DNA of 64,000 bases from Lewinellaceae bacterium (GTDB lineage: Bacteria > Bacteroidota > Bacteroidia > Chitinophagales > Saprospiraceae), in assembly GCA_020636405.1 (NCBI GenBank), contig JACJXW010000004.1:1054001-1118000 (forward strand), written 5' to 3'. Positions 33,681 to 42,935 of this stretch are shown here, piece by piece. Within the stretch, counting starts at the first letter, position 1. Every line of letters begins with the position of its first letter. The position numbers were made by a program, and so were the translations under genes. The notes beneath the pieces are model-generated. The model saw nothing but the letters and a program-made list of their open reading frames with translations, did no database searches and was not told the DNA's origin.

Positions 33681-36572
33681 TTATTGTTGGGAGAAATAGA
33701 CATTGTCTACCCAAAACGTATTCGCGAGCTCCGGCCGGCCGGAAAGGATCAACTGCCCGATATTCCCCCGCGTGACCAGGTTGGTGAAGTCTGAGAGCGG
33801 AATCTCGTAGCTTATCCATTCGCCCTGCGCGGGGCCGATAAACATGACCTCGTGCTCCACATCGTCGCCGGTACCGATGGTATTGTCCGCCCCGAGGTCA
33901 ACCAGTTTGACCCAAAACTCTGTGAAATCGGCAGACCATACATCGATATGGAAATGCGTCATACCGCTTGCATCAATGGGGCTGCCCAGCGTCTCGATGC
34001 CTACAAATATAACCTCTGAGTACTTCTTGGCAGCATTGCCTGCTATCATGACGTCTTCCAGCATACCTTGTGACCAGTCCGTCCGCCAGGTATCCACCGG
34101 CACATCGGTATAGGCTTCGCTGAACATGGAGATCACATTCGCCGGGTTTTCCATGGGCGTAGGCGCAGCTACGGTGGGTTCGGTAGGCGTCATGCCTCCA
34201 CCCCCGTAGAAATAGACATTGTCGACATAGATGGTGGCGGCGTTTTCGGGTTGGGCAGCGAGGATCAATTGTCCGATATTGCCGCGGGTAACGAGGTTGG
34301 TGAAGTCTGACAGCGGAATGTCATAACTGATCCAGCTGCCCCGCGCGGGGGCGTCAAAGGTGACCTCGTGCTCCACATCGTCGCCGGTGCCGATCATGTT
34401 GTCGGCGCCCAGGTCCACCAGTTTGACCCTGAATTGTGTGAAATCGGGAGACCATACATCCAGGCGGAAGTTGGTCATGTCGGTTGCATCAATCGGGGTT
34501 CCCAGCGTCTCGATTCCTACAAAAGTGAGCATGGAGTACTTCTTGGTAGCGTTACCTGCCACCGTGATGTCTTCCAAAACACCTACCGACCATGGGGTTT
34601 GCCAGGTATCTACCGGTACATCGGTATAGGCGTCGCTGAAGAGGGATATCACATCCGCTGCATTTTGCGTGGGGGCCGGCGCCGCCTGGGTGGGCTCGGT
34701 GGCTACTCCGCCTCCGGCATAGAAATAGATATTGTCCAGATAAATAGTGCCGTTGCCGTCAAACTTAAACTGAATGACATCCGCGAGGTTAACCGGGGCA
34801 AAAGCAGACAGTGGAATATCCACACTTGCCCAGCCGGAGGTGGGCACGCTTAAGGCATAGGCCGTCTCTATGGGCCCGGAACTGATGAGGAATGTATTCA
34901 GTGCACTGGAATTGGCGGTCCAATAGTCGATGTGGAGGAAATCCATTCCGGTAACATTCAGGGGGCTGCCCAGTTCAAGGCCTTGATAGTTCAGGCCCGA
35001 GTAGAGTAGGGTATTATTGCCATCGATATCCACTTCGGTGACTACAGTTGCCTGTCCCCAGTCGGGGTTCAGGTTTCGGTCGACATCGGTATAGGCGTCG
35101 CTGAAAACGGAAATGACATCAGCTGCGGCTTGGGTTGGCATTGGCGCGGCTACGGTCGGGCCCATAGGGCCTGAACCTCCATCGTTATAGAAATAGATAT
35201 TATCAACGAAGATACTGGATATGGTCGCATCCGAAACAAACACGATCTGAGCCAAATTGGATCGGCCGGCCAGGCCTGCTAATTCTGAAAAAGCAACATC
35301 AAGGCTATACCATTCCCCATTTACTAATTTGGAATTGTCAAGCCTGATTTCGCCAGAAGAGTCATCGCCGGTACCAAATTCATTATCCGGGCCGACATCA
35401 GCAACCCTAATGGTTAGAAAGTCTCCTGGTTCAACATCTTCTCTGGGCTGAACGTCCAGGTGAAGGTGCGTCATTGAAGAAGCATTGATCGTCGGAGCAT
35501 CCACTAGAAATTGGATTCCTACAAAATTCAACTCCGAGTATCCGATAATGTTATCCCCATTAATATTGATATCATCCTGGCCAACGGTAGTTTGAAATGG
35601 CGCCCAATAACCGTTGTAGTAATCCACCGGCTGATTGGTATAAGCATCGGAAAAGATAGAGATCACATTAGAGGGATCTTGAGTAGGCGTTGGAGCGGAA
35701 ACAAAATTGCCGACGACCGTAACTCTGGCAGAACCTTTCGCCTCCACCCCATTTAATGTGGCTGTGATAACGGCCTCCCCCGAACCTACTGCGGTAATCA
35801 TGCCTCGTTCATTAACCGTTGCTACACTGGGGTCAGAAGAAGTAAATTCGAAATAACTTGGAGCGACAGAAATGGTTTGGTCCTGGCCATCTCCTAAATT
35901 GAAAGTTTGCTTTAAACTCGCAACAGGAGTAATGACACCGGCAAAAGTTTGAATAGGAACATCTGCACCATCAAAAATAGAAGGCCTCGGTTGCGCTATC
36001 GTTCCTAATTTTTCAAATTGTAATTCATCAATCCAAAAGGTATACCCCTCGTCGTCTTCAGGCCCTTCAGCATACCAAAATAAGCCGCTTTCCTGCGTCA
36101 ATTTAGAAGGATCAGGAATGGCGATGGTATATTGCCTCCAATTGGTGGTTAGTTCCAGATTACTGAGTGTAACCTGATATTTATTTTCTCTGAAATCTTG
36201 TCCGAAACCGATCTCATTAATGGTTCCCTTTTTGGTCGCTTTTGCCCAAAAAGTAAGCGCATCAAAACCAGAAAGGTCACGCCTGCCGTAATCCGGAAAG
36301 ATTGCTCCGGCATAAGCTCCGTTTGGATCCCCTACATTAGGGACATCAAATCGCATAGCGGATGACCCGGCGTACTTGGTTTCCTCATCTACAGAAAAAG
36401 CGGCAAAGTAAGAATCCCCGAATGGCAGATACTCCAACCCGGCGCTGAATCCGTCAATGTAAACTTCACCATTCTTGGGAAAAGTAGCAATGGTTGCCTC
36501 ATCAGAAAGATCTCTTGTACAATTGCTAAGGAGTAATACAAATCCAAATAAGAGTAGGATATTTGATTTCAT
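33681..36572 (-). CDS. Repeat-rich surface glycan-binding lipoprotein
   Basis: From the ATG at 36572 this is 963 residues; a GTG six codons upstream is the alternative start. The signal ends at LLLSNC (Cys18). Parts in order: a jelly-roll-like domain (about 25-200, with AGSSAMRFDVPN and FWIDELQFEKLG), a BIG2-type Ig domain (about 215-290, DPSVATVNERGMITAVGSG), then four tandem modules starting near residues 303, 486, 641 and 813. Each opens with a PTP-linker and VISxFSDAYTD and closes with VDNxYF. The modules look like carbohydrate-binding beta sandwiches. No catalytic motif is seen. I infer that it holds beta-glucan at the cell surface, the role a SusE/SusF or SGBP protein plays elsewhere. 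The upstream glycosidase-barrel gene is 26 bases away. Confidence 0.78.
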   Translation of the reverse strand: MKSNILLLFGFVLLLSNCTRDLSDEATIATFPKNGEVYIDGFSAGLEYLPFGDSYFAAFSVDEETKYAGSSAMRFDVPNVGDPNGAYAGAIFPDYGRRDLSGFDALTFWAKATKKGTINEIGFGQDFRENKYQVTLSNLELTTNWRQYTIAIPDPSKLTQESGLFWYAEGPEDDEGYTFWIDELQFEKLGTIAQPRPSIFDGADVPIQTFAGVITPVASLKQTFNLGDGQDQTISVAPSYFEFTSSDPSVATVNERGMITAVGSGEAVITATLNGVEAKGSARVTVVGNFVSAPTPTQDPSNVISIFSDAYTNQPVDYYNGYWAPFQTTVGQDDININGDNIIGYSELNFVGIQFLVDAPTINASSMTHLHLDVQPREDVEPGDFLTIRVADVGPDNEFGTGDDSSGEIRLDNSKLVNGEWYSLDVAFSELAGLAGRSNLAQIVFVSDATISSIFVDNIYFYNDGGSGPMGPTVAAPMPTQAAADVISVFSDAYTDVDRNLNPDWGQATVVTEVDIDGNNTLLYSGLNYQGLELGSPLNVTGMDFLHIDYWTANSSALNTFLISSGPIETAYALSVPTSGWASVDIPLSAFAPVNLADVIQFKFDGNGTIYLDNIYFYAGGGVATEPTQAAPAPTQNAADVISLFSDAYTDVPVDTWQTPWSVGVLEDITVAGNATKKYSMLTFVGIETLGTPIDATDMTNFRLDVWSPDFTQFRVKLVDLGADNMIGTGDDVEHEVTFDAPARGSWISYDIPLSDFTNLVTRGNIGQLILAAQPENAATIYVDNVYFYGGGGMTPTEPTVAAPTPMENPANVISMFSEAYTDVPVDTWRTDWSQGMLEDVMIAGNAAKKYSEVIFVGIETLGSPIDASGMTHFHIDVWSADFTEFWVKLVDLGADNTIGTGDDVEHEVMFIGPAQGEWISYEIPLSDFTNLVTRGNIGQLILSGRPELANTFWVDNVYFSQQ
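33684..35666 (-). repeat. Four tandem binding-module repeats in the surface lipoprotein gene
   Basis: Modules start at 35666, 35117, 34652 and 34136 (minus strand). The last two (34652-34209 and 34136-33684) are clearly the youngest pair: 112 of 148 aligned residues are identical, with no gap. Module 2 (35117-34719) is shorter and lacks the GTGDD loop that the other three keep. Confidence 0.8.
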
Positions 36573-36598
36573 GACTATATTTTTTTTCACGATGTCTG

Positions 36599-39500
36599 CT
36601 ATTTACCTATGTTGATGTGAATGTAAGTTCTAAATTCCCATTCCGTTCCATTGTCAAAGCCTACCGGGCTAAGGATCGGTTCTGTAGCAAACTCAGAAGC
36701 GGTTAGGTTTGGAAGGTAACGAGGTGAAAACTCATTTAAAGAACGCCATGTCCAGCGCACGCCCATTTGAGTACTGGGTAAAATAAACCAATCTGGTTTG
36801 CCCAAAGTAGTGGAGAGGTCTAACATTAACTGTACGGGGTAAGTGAGGTTGAAGTCACGATGGTAATCAAAGGGGCCCCAGTCATTGATCTTGAAGTGAG
36901 AAATTAACTTCATTTTTTTATAGATGGCCCTTACATCCATGGCATAACGTTCCAGTAATCTGTCGCTATCACCGTTTGCCTGAGCCGTCCCGAATAAGAT
37001 GTTGGCGATAATGCCCAGGTCCGGGTTTACTTTAGAGACCATCCTGATATTGGTTTCCCATAGATCCTGAGCGGGTGCAGCCCCTGGAAACGCAAAGGAA
37101 GTACGATTACCTAAAAAACCGATCGCTGCATCCTGGGAAGTCGGCAGATGCCGGTAAACGAAGCCGGCGCTCATGGCAAATTTGGCATCTTCCGCACGGT
37201 CGTTGTCCCATTCATACATCCAGGTACCTGGAGTAGGGTCGAAAGTAATCAGTAATTCTCCGGCGACGGTTTCTCTGTTGCCCCCTCTTACTGCGAATGG
37301 ATCATCTATGATATTTCTAAGCCGCCCTGGCGCTGGAACATCATTGGGGATCGGATCAACAAGCGGCTTCTGCCATAAGAAATTCGGTGCGATCTGGAAT
37401 TTCCCAATAGTGTAGGTAAATCCGGTCAAGAAATTGTTGACGTTTCCGCTGCCGCTTTCCTTCAACGTCCATCCCGTAAAAGTACGGGTGGCGTCGGCTC
37501 CGCCATTGGCAACAAGCCCCATTACGGCGCCCTGTGCATACCAATTGAATGCCCCTTTTGAAAATTTGATCTTTGCTTTTCCTCCCCAATTGTCTGAGGG
37601 ATTGATTTGGTCCTGGTATACTTCATACTTTCCTGGTTCCCCTTGTACGAACTGGAAGGTTCGGCCATTTAGAGGGGAACCGCCCCAGATGCCTCCTACT
37701 TCAACTTCCACCGGCCCTACTTCTCGTTCTACATGAAGGGTAGCTCTTCGGGTTTTAGGAAGTGGAACAGCTATAGAGGTTACAAATTCGGGGGCATCAT
37801 CAATATCTTCATGAAAGACACCGGTTACTTTAAAGTGGTTGATTTCCCGGCCGTATTTCACCAGGACCGCAGGGTTGGCTCCCCACCATAACTGAGGGCC
37901 AAAGGCAACATGCAGGCCATCAAATGCCTTTTTCCCATCTAATTCTAATCCCAGTATTTCTCCATTGTAGATGTCCAGGTTGGGGCCGTAATTCGCTTCC
38001 GGATATAACCCAAAAAAGTCGCCTTCATAGCCCCAGTGATAATGGCCGGTCCGGTAGAACCCTCTCAGGTCGAAATCCTTTGCCGTCCAGTCAAAATCAG
38101 CATTATAGAGTCTCAAATTGCCATCACTCCTGTTACCAATACGGTCGCGAACGATATTTTCGTAAAAAATTTCGTTGATCGGATTATCCGCTACATTGCC
38201 AACCAGGTTAAAACTTGCGCTGGCTCTCAAGCCAGGAGTAGGGTTTGCTTCCACCCCAAAAAAGAAAGACTGCATGTGGTCAAAACCAAGTTCATCCGGA
38301 TAAGCAGCTTGAGTCGGGTCGTTTTGAACAGCCGGGTCAGGGGAATCCGGAGTGGTGATCAAAGTGCCGCCCGTATTATAGGTCTCAAATTGAGCTCTGA
38401 AGTTACTCAAGCGGATTTTCTGGGTACTTTCCAGAGCCGCTTTGTCTCCTCGTGCTCTGAGTACTGCATCCATGAGCTGGATGTTGTCAAAATAAGCATC
38501 GACCGACGCGGCGGTCGTACCGGGTGCATACGGGTTCAATTGGTGCGCTTCTTTCAAAGCATAGTAAGCCGCTCTTGGATAAAGCGTATATAACCCTCGC
38601 TCGTTGGTAGGCCCCTTGGCGCAAATCCCGAACCACTCTTCGTTCATATTATTTTCCCCCGCAACGTAATCTTTGAAGTAACCTCCGTTAGACCATGAAG
38701 CATTATTGTCGTGTACATCTGCATTTTTTCTGTCATCAAACCCAAACTTCCACCAACCATCACTAAACTGGAAAGTGAAACCACCAATAGAATTGCCTGT
38801 TTTTCCAAGTCCGGCAGCGTTCTCATAGATCTCTTTCCAGTTCCCCACCATGAAATAAGCCTGTGCCTCCTGGTCTTCGGCATTCTCTATGGCATTAAAA
38901 GCATCTGCCCCAAACTCCGTAAACATGATCGGCTTATTAAGCTTGTCTTTCACTACCTGGAACATATCGCCAAATGAAACGCCCCGGTAGGTATTCGTTC
39001 CAAAAATATCTACGTCTTTACATTCTTCTGCTATGATATCGATGAACAACACATCTCCGTTACAAATGGCTACCGGGTGGGAGGGGTCAATCGCCTTCAT
39101 GGCCTTGGCAGCATCATTCATCAATTTATACATGGGCCTTCCCCTACTTTCTCCAATGAATTCGATCCTTTTTTCATCATCAGGAAAATCTTCTGTTTCA
39201 GCTCCCTGCCAGAAAAGGCCATAATTGTTTTCATTACCCAGGAGATACAACAAAAGCCCTGGAGTATCTTTATATTCTGCCGCCAGTTTTGCTATTTCAT
39301 CCATCAAGAACTTTTGAGTTCTTGGCTCATCATACAGTGTAACGGGAGTCCAAACGCCATCTAATGTGAGCCCGTATCTTCCAAAGGAATGGTTGAGCAT
39401 GGTGTAGATGCCATAATTCTCATAGATATACCGAATCCATCTGGCCGGAACACCGGTGTATTGTCTTATGACATTCACATTCATGTTCTTCAGGAGAGCC

Positions 39501-39745
39501 ATTTCTGCGTCCAATCCGGCCTTGATAATGTCGTCGGGTTTTTCCCAAAAACCAGCGTTTACGGTATTGGTCCCAATAGGAATATAATCCCAATTCATTC
39601 CATTGATCATGAAATCTTTGCCATTGACTACCAGCTTATGTCCATCGCTACTAGTGACGACGGATACCCGGCTGGTTTGGGCAAATACCGATGAGGTGAA
39701 TGGGAAGAGCAAAAGGAGTAGGAGAATGTTCTTCATTTTATCCAT
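36599..39745 (-). CDS. Glycosidase (GH2/GH5-like TIM barrel) fused to predicted outer-membrane beta barrel
   Basis: This is a 1048-residue protein with a signal peptide (cleaved near FAQ, residue 23). Residues ~35-400 form a clan GH-A TIM barrel: FMINGMNWDYIP, acid/base Glu172 in YLLGNENNYG, nucleophile Glu277 in IMFTEFGAD, and FTFQFSDGWWKFG. This resembles the catalytic domain of GH2 enzymes without the usual N-terminal sandwich domains. From ~440 to the end the sequence changes to alternating polar and hydrophobic strands rich in aromatic girdles (DFDLRGFYRTGHYHWGYEG, FNWYAQGAVMGLVA, MGVRWTWRSL), ending EFRTYIHINIGK, as in an outer-membrane barrel. I infer an enzyme anchored in, and perhaps gating, the outer membrane. 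It is the first gene of the locus, 256 bases from the divergent regulator. Confidence 0.72.
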   Translation of the reverse strand: MDKMKNILLLLLLFPFTSSVFAQTSRVSVVTSSDGHKLVVNGKDFMINGMNWDYIPIGTNTVNAGFWEKPDDIIKAGLDAEMALLKNMNVNVIRQYTGVPARWIRYIYENYGIYTMLNHSFGRYGLTLDGVWTPVTLYDEPRTQKFLMDEIAKLAAEYKDTPGLLLYLLGNENNYGLFWQGAETEDFPDDEKRIEFIGESRGRPMYKLMNDAAKAMKAIDPSHPVAICNGDVLFIDIIAEECKDVDIFGTNTYRGVSFGDMFQVVKDKLNKPIMFTEFGADAFNAIENAEDQEAQAYFMVGNWKEIYENAAGLGKTGNSIGGFTFQFSDGWWKFGFDDRKNADVHDNNASWSNGGYFKDYVAGENNMNEEWFGICAKGPTNERGLYTLYPRAAYYALKEAHQLNPYAPGTTAASVDAYFDNIQLMDAVLRARGDKAALESTQKIRLSNFRAQFETYNTGGTLITTPDSPDPAVQNDPTQAAYPDELGFDHMQSFFFGVEANPTPGLRASASFNLVGNVADNPINEIFYENIVRDRIGNRSDGNLRLYNADFDWTAKDFDLRGFYRTGHYHWGYEGDFFGLYPEANYGPNLDIYNGEILGLELDGKKAFDGLHVAFGPQLWWGANPAVLVKYGREINHFKVTGVFHEDIDDAPEFVTSIAVPLPKTRRATLHVEREVGPVEVEVGGIWGGSPLNGRTFQFVQGEPGKYEVYQDQINPSDNWGGKAKIKFSKGAFNWYAQGAVMGLVANGGADATRTFTGWTLKESGSGNVNNFLTGFTYTIGKFQIAPNFLWQKPLVDPIPNDVPAPGRLRNIIDDPFAVRGGNRETVAGELLITFDPTPGTWMYEWDNDRAEDAKFAMSAGFVYRHLPTSQDAAIGFLGNRTSFAFPGAAPAQDLWETNIRMVSKVNPDLGIIANILFGTAQANGDSDRLLERYAMDVRAIYKKMKLISHFKINDWGPFDYHRDFNLTYPVQLMLDLSTTLGKPDWFILPSTQMGVRWTWRSLNEFSPRYLPNLTASEFATEPILSPVGFDNGTEWEFRTYIHINIGK

Positions 39746-39804
39746 TGTTTGTTGACTTTAAGCCTGTTTTGAGCTTGCTGTTTGCAAGACTTGGAAGAAA
39801 GTGC

Positions 39805-39856
39805 ATTTTGCCAAATTTTATAATCTTATTTTAACCAAATGTAGTACTATTTTGCC
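39805..39856. promoter_or_regulatory. Direct repeat ATTTTGCC, possible operator of the glucan locus
   Basis: ATTTTGCC occurs at 39805-39812 and again at 39849-39856, exactly 44 bases (about four helical turns) apart, flanking the predicted -7 box of the minus-strand locus. Short AT-rich words recur by chance, so this is only a candidate operator. Confidence 0.25.
39836..39843 (-). promoter_or_regulatory. Candidate promoter -7 element of the glucan locus (TACATTTG)
   Basis: TACATTTG on the minus strand matches TAnnTTTG exactly, about 90 bases upstream of the first gene of the locus. The -33 region is weak (TTA instead of TTG), as expected of a promoter that needs an activator. Confidence 0.45.
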
Positions 39857-39932
39857 CTGCCGGATAAAAAAGCACCTCTTCAATTCTTTCGCCATATTTT
39901 TTCTTTACTACATCAAAAGTAGAGCGCATTAG

Positions 39933-39962
39933 TTGTAAATGGCTGATATTTAACTATATTTC
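39933..39962 (+). promoter_or_regulatory. Candidate promoter of the membrane regulator gene
   Basis: TTG at 39933-39935, a 19-base spacer, and TATATTTC at 39955-39962 match the Bacteroidota pattern with one mismatch. Transcription would start near 39969, shortly before the possible ATG codons at 39981 and 40002. Confidence 0.4.
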
Positions 39963-40001
39963 TTGTCAGATAATTTGCACATGCTCCATTTTGAATACAA
40001 C

Positions 40002-42848
40002 ATGCGGTACATTTCATTTCTGATCCTTTTGCTGATAGGGCCTCAGTCCCGGGCGCTGTCCGGTAAGTATCCTATCCGAAACTTCGGGCCCGCAGAGTAC
40101 AAAGCGGGCATTCAGAACATCGATTTTGCCCAAAACCGGGATATGGCCATTTTTGTGGCCAACAACCTGGGGGTACTTTCCTTCAATGGGAATACCTGGG
40201 AAAGGCATGATTTCAAAACCGGCAAAAAGAAAAGGTCACTGGCATTCGATGAAAATACAAACCGGTTATATGTAGGCTCTCAGGGCGAATTTGGTTTCTT
40301 TGAAGCGGACTGGCAGTACGTGTCGCTTTTAGAGAAGATCCCCTCGGGCTTCAGGGATTTCGATGAGGTCTGGGATGTTTTTCTGGTCAATTCCAAAGTC
40401 TATTTCTGCACTTTTCAGGGCATTTATGTATATGACGGGCAATCAGTCGTCGTGATTGAACAGGAGGGAGGCTTTGGACGGTCGTTCCTGGCCAACGGAA
40501 AGGCCTTCACCCAGAACCAGCAAGGCCGGTTGTTGGAAGTGGATGGCCTGAAGCTGGTTCAAAGCTATCCGCAAGGCCAGGCCGGAGCGGTCATTGCCGG
40601 AGTGATACCTCAAGACGCTGGGTATTTACTGTTTTATAATTCCGGGCAAATTGAATTCACCACCCCTTTTGGCGTGAGCCGGAAATACGACGCCCTCAGC
40701 CGGGCCCTGCAGGGAACGTATGTCAACCACGTGCTGCAATTATCCGACACCCGCCTGGTTGTCGCAACACAAACCTCAGGATTGTTCCTGTACGATCTTC
40801 AGGAAGGGGTTTTGGAGCGAATAACCAAGGAGGACGGCCTGGGGTCCAACGCTTGTTTGCGTTCCTTCCAGGATTTTTTCGGCAATTTGTGGGTGGGCAT
40901 GCAAAATGGGATCGCACTCATACATATTCATTCTCCGATGCGCTTCCTGAACCAGGAGATCAACCTGCAGGGAAGTGGTTACGAAGCTTTTGAAACAGTA
41001 GGCGGCACGTATTTCACCACCTCGAACGGAATTTACTTTTTGGAAAAGAACGCCGCTCAAAGTACATTCCTCACCGGAACCGAGGGGCCGGCTTACGGCA
41101 TGCAGAAAATTGCCGGGAAACTGTATGCGGGGCATCACACCGGTTTATTCCTTCTGGAAAATGGCCGGGCCAAACGCCTGGCGAATACAGATGGCCTGTG
41201 GCAAGTAAAACAGTTGCGGTTGCAGCCCGAATTTGTGATCGGCGGCACCTATTCCGGGCTGTATCTCTTCCGGATTGATGAGAATCAGCAGTTGCATCCT
41301 GTGCAAAAGATCAGCGGTTTTAACGCATCAAGCCGTTTCTTTGAAGAAGATCAGTCCGGAAGGATTTGGGTCGGGCAGTACTACAAAGGCTTGTATCAGT
41401 TGATATTGTCGGAAGGCCTTACCGAGGTAACGGTGAAAAACGTATCGGAAAACCTCGACTTGCCGGTAAAAGAGCAAATTATTTTGAGCCGTGTGGCCGA
41501 TGATCTTTATCTGGCCACCAACGCCGGCCTGTATCAACTGAGCCCTGCCGATGGCTCTGTCCGGAGAGCCGAGATCTTTTCCGGCCCTATTGGGGAGCAA
41601 CCCGTTTATTTGCTGGCCCAAGACCAGAAGAACAATGTTCACATAATAGCGGAGAACGTCGTGGGGCTCTTCCGGCAGATCAGCACCAGCAATTACCTCT
41701 TTATACCCTCTTCTTTATACCAACTGCGCTATTATCTCAATAATGACCTGCTGCAGGCCTCGATGAATACAGGCCATGGGGTCTTTTTTTCTGCCAATGA
41801 GGGTTTTATTTATTATGATCCCGCTCTGGAAGTTCCTTCGAAAGCGGAAAAGCCACTCCTGATAAACCGGGTGTTTAGCGTCAACCAGGGCAGGGCGCTG
41901 TACGCTCGAAAACCATTTGAGGTAAAACCGGAAATCGAGCGCCTGGAGGTTGGCCCGGGCGTCAAGGTTTTAAAGATCGATGTGGAGTCCTTCCAGTTCA
42001 CCGGACTGGGAAATCAGCAATTCCGGTACTTTTTGAAAGGCCTGGACGAAGATTTTGGAGAATGGACGACCTCCGCATCGAAAGAGTACTCCAACCTGAA
42101 GGAAGGAATATATGAATTCAAAGTGCAAACCCGGGATCACCTGGGGCAAATAACGGCCAGCCCGGCCTTGTATTTAAAAGTAAAACCACCATTTTACCGA
42201 AGCCCCACGGCCCTGGCCCTGTATGTATTGATGGTGGTTTTTGCGCTGTTCCTCAGCTTTAAGCTCCAAAAACGGCGGTACAACAGAAAGGCAGAAAAGA
42301 TCGAGGAAGCCGGCCAGCTCCAACTGGCTAAAGAACAGCAGAAACTGGCCGTAGTAGAACAACAAAAAGAGCAGGAACTGCTGCGGTTGAAAGAAGAAAA
42401 AATACAAAGCGAATTGCAGCACGTTAACAAGCTGCTGGCTGCTTCAACCATGAACCTGGTGGTTAAGAATGAATTTATCGAAGCCATAAAAGAAGAATTG
42501 AAGGAGGTAAAACAAAAGGATAAGAATAAGGAAACGAAGAGGGCCCTGGAAAAAATAGTAAAAGAAATAGATATCAATTTGAAACTGCAGGAAGACTGGG
42601 AGCAGTTCGAATACCATTTTGATGCGGTACACGGGGATTTTTTGACGCGTTTGCGGAATGATTACCCGGATCTTTCTCCCAACGAACAAAAACTCTGTGC
42701 CTTTTTACGCCTGAACTTGAATACCAAGGAAATTTGCAATCTGCTGGGCATTTCTCTCCGCGGAGTAGAGGTGGCGCGCTACCGCCTGCGCAAAAAACTG
42801 GACCTGGAAAGAGGGCAAAACCTGTCGAAATTTATTTTGGAGTATTGA
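40002..42848 (+). CDS. One-piece membrane sensor-regulator: propeller, Y_Y_Y, LuxR-type HTH
   Basis: From the ATG at 40002 this is 948 residues with a signal peptide (MRYISFLILLLIGPQSRA); an in-frame ATG at 39981 is possible. The periplasmic part is a two-component-regulator-type beta-propeller (repeats such as GNLWVGMQNGIALI, GRIWVGQYYKGLYQL), then a Y_Y_Y sandwich (about 640-720, FRYFLKGLDEDFGEWT). One membrane helix lies near 734-757, followed by a long coiled coil and a C-terminal HTH (about 890-936) with LSPNEQKLCAFLRLNLNTK and GISLRGVEVARYRLRKKL. It has neither a kinase domain nor a receiver domain, so it should sense glucan fragments in the periplasm and bind DNA directly. It is divergent from the glucan locus, which it very likely controls. 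Confidence 0.9.
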   Translation: MRYISFLILLLIGPQSRALSGKYPIRNFGPAEYKAGIQNIDFAQNRDMAIFVANNLGVLSFNGNTWERHDFKTGKKKRSLAFDENTNRLYVGSQGEFGFFEADWQYVSLLEKIPSGFRDFDEVWDVFLVNSKVYFCTFQGIYVYDGQSVVVIEQEGGFGRSFLANGKAFTQNQQGRLLEVDGLKLVQSYPQGQAGAVIAGVIPQDAGYLLFYNSGQIEFTTPFGVSRKYDALSRALQGTYVNHVLQLSDTRLVVATQTSGLFLYDLQEGVLERITKEDGLGSNACLRSFQDFFGNLWVGMQNGIALIHIHSPMRFLNQEINLQGSGYEAFETVGGTYFTTSNGIYFLEKNAAQSTFLTGTEGPAYGMQKIAGKLYAGHHTGLFLLENGRAKRLANTDGLWQVKQLRLQPEFVIGGTYSGLYLFRIDENQQLHPVQKISGFNASSRFFEEDQSGRIWVGQYYKGLYQLILSEGLTEVTVKNVSENLDLPVKEQIILSRVADDLYLATNAGLYQLSPADGSVRRAEIFSGPIGEQPVYLLAQDQKNNVHIIAENVVGLFRQISTSNYLFIPSSLYQLRYYLNNDLLQASMNTGHGVFFSANEGFIYYDPALEVPSKAEKPLLINRVFSVNQGRALYARKPFEVKPEIERLEVGPGVKVLKIDVESFQFTGLGNQQFRYFLKGLDEDFGEWTTSASKEYSNLKEGIYEFKVQTRDHLGQITASPALYLKVKPPFYRSPTALALYVLMVVFALFLSFKLQKRRYNRKAEKIEEAGQLQLAKEQQKLAVVEQQKEQELLRLKEEKIQSELQHVNKLLAASTMNLVVKNEFIEAIKEELKEVKQKDKNKETKRALEKIVKEIDINLKLQEDWEQFEYHFDAVHGDFLTRLRNDYPDLSPNEQKLCAFLRLNLNTKEICNLLGISLRGVEVARYRLRKKLDLERGQNLSKFILEY

Positions 42849-42901
42849 CCCCCACGCCCAATACCTTCCCAAACTCCGCTTCCCCTCTCAACAATTTTTC
42901 C

Positions 42902-42909
42902 CATCTTTG
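42902..42909 (+). promoter_or_regulatory. purD: Candidate purD promoter -7 element (CATCTTTG)
   Basis: CATCTTTG differs by one base from the -7 consensus and is followed by CAGG exactly as in the carB candidate (ATCTTTGCAGG in both). It lies 27 bases before the purD ATG. No clear -33 TTG was found. Confidence 0.3.
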
Positions 42910-42935
42910 CAGGGAAAGCAAAAACCTTGGCGATC

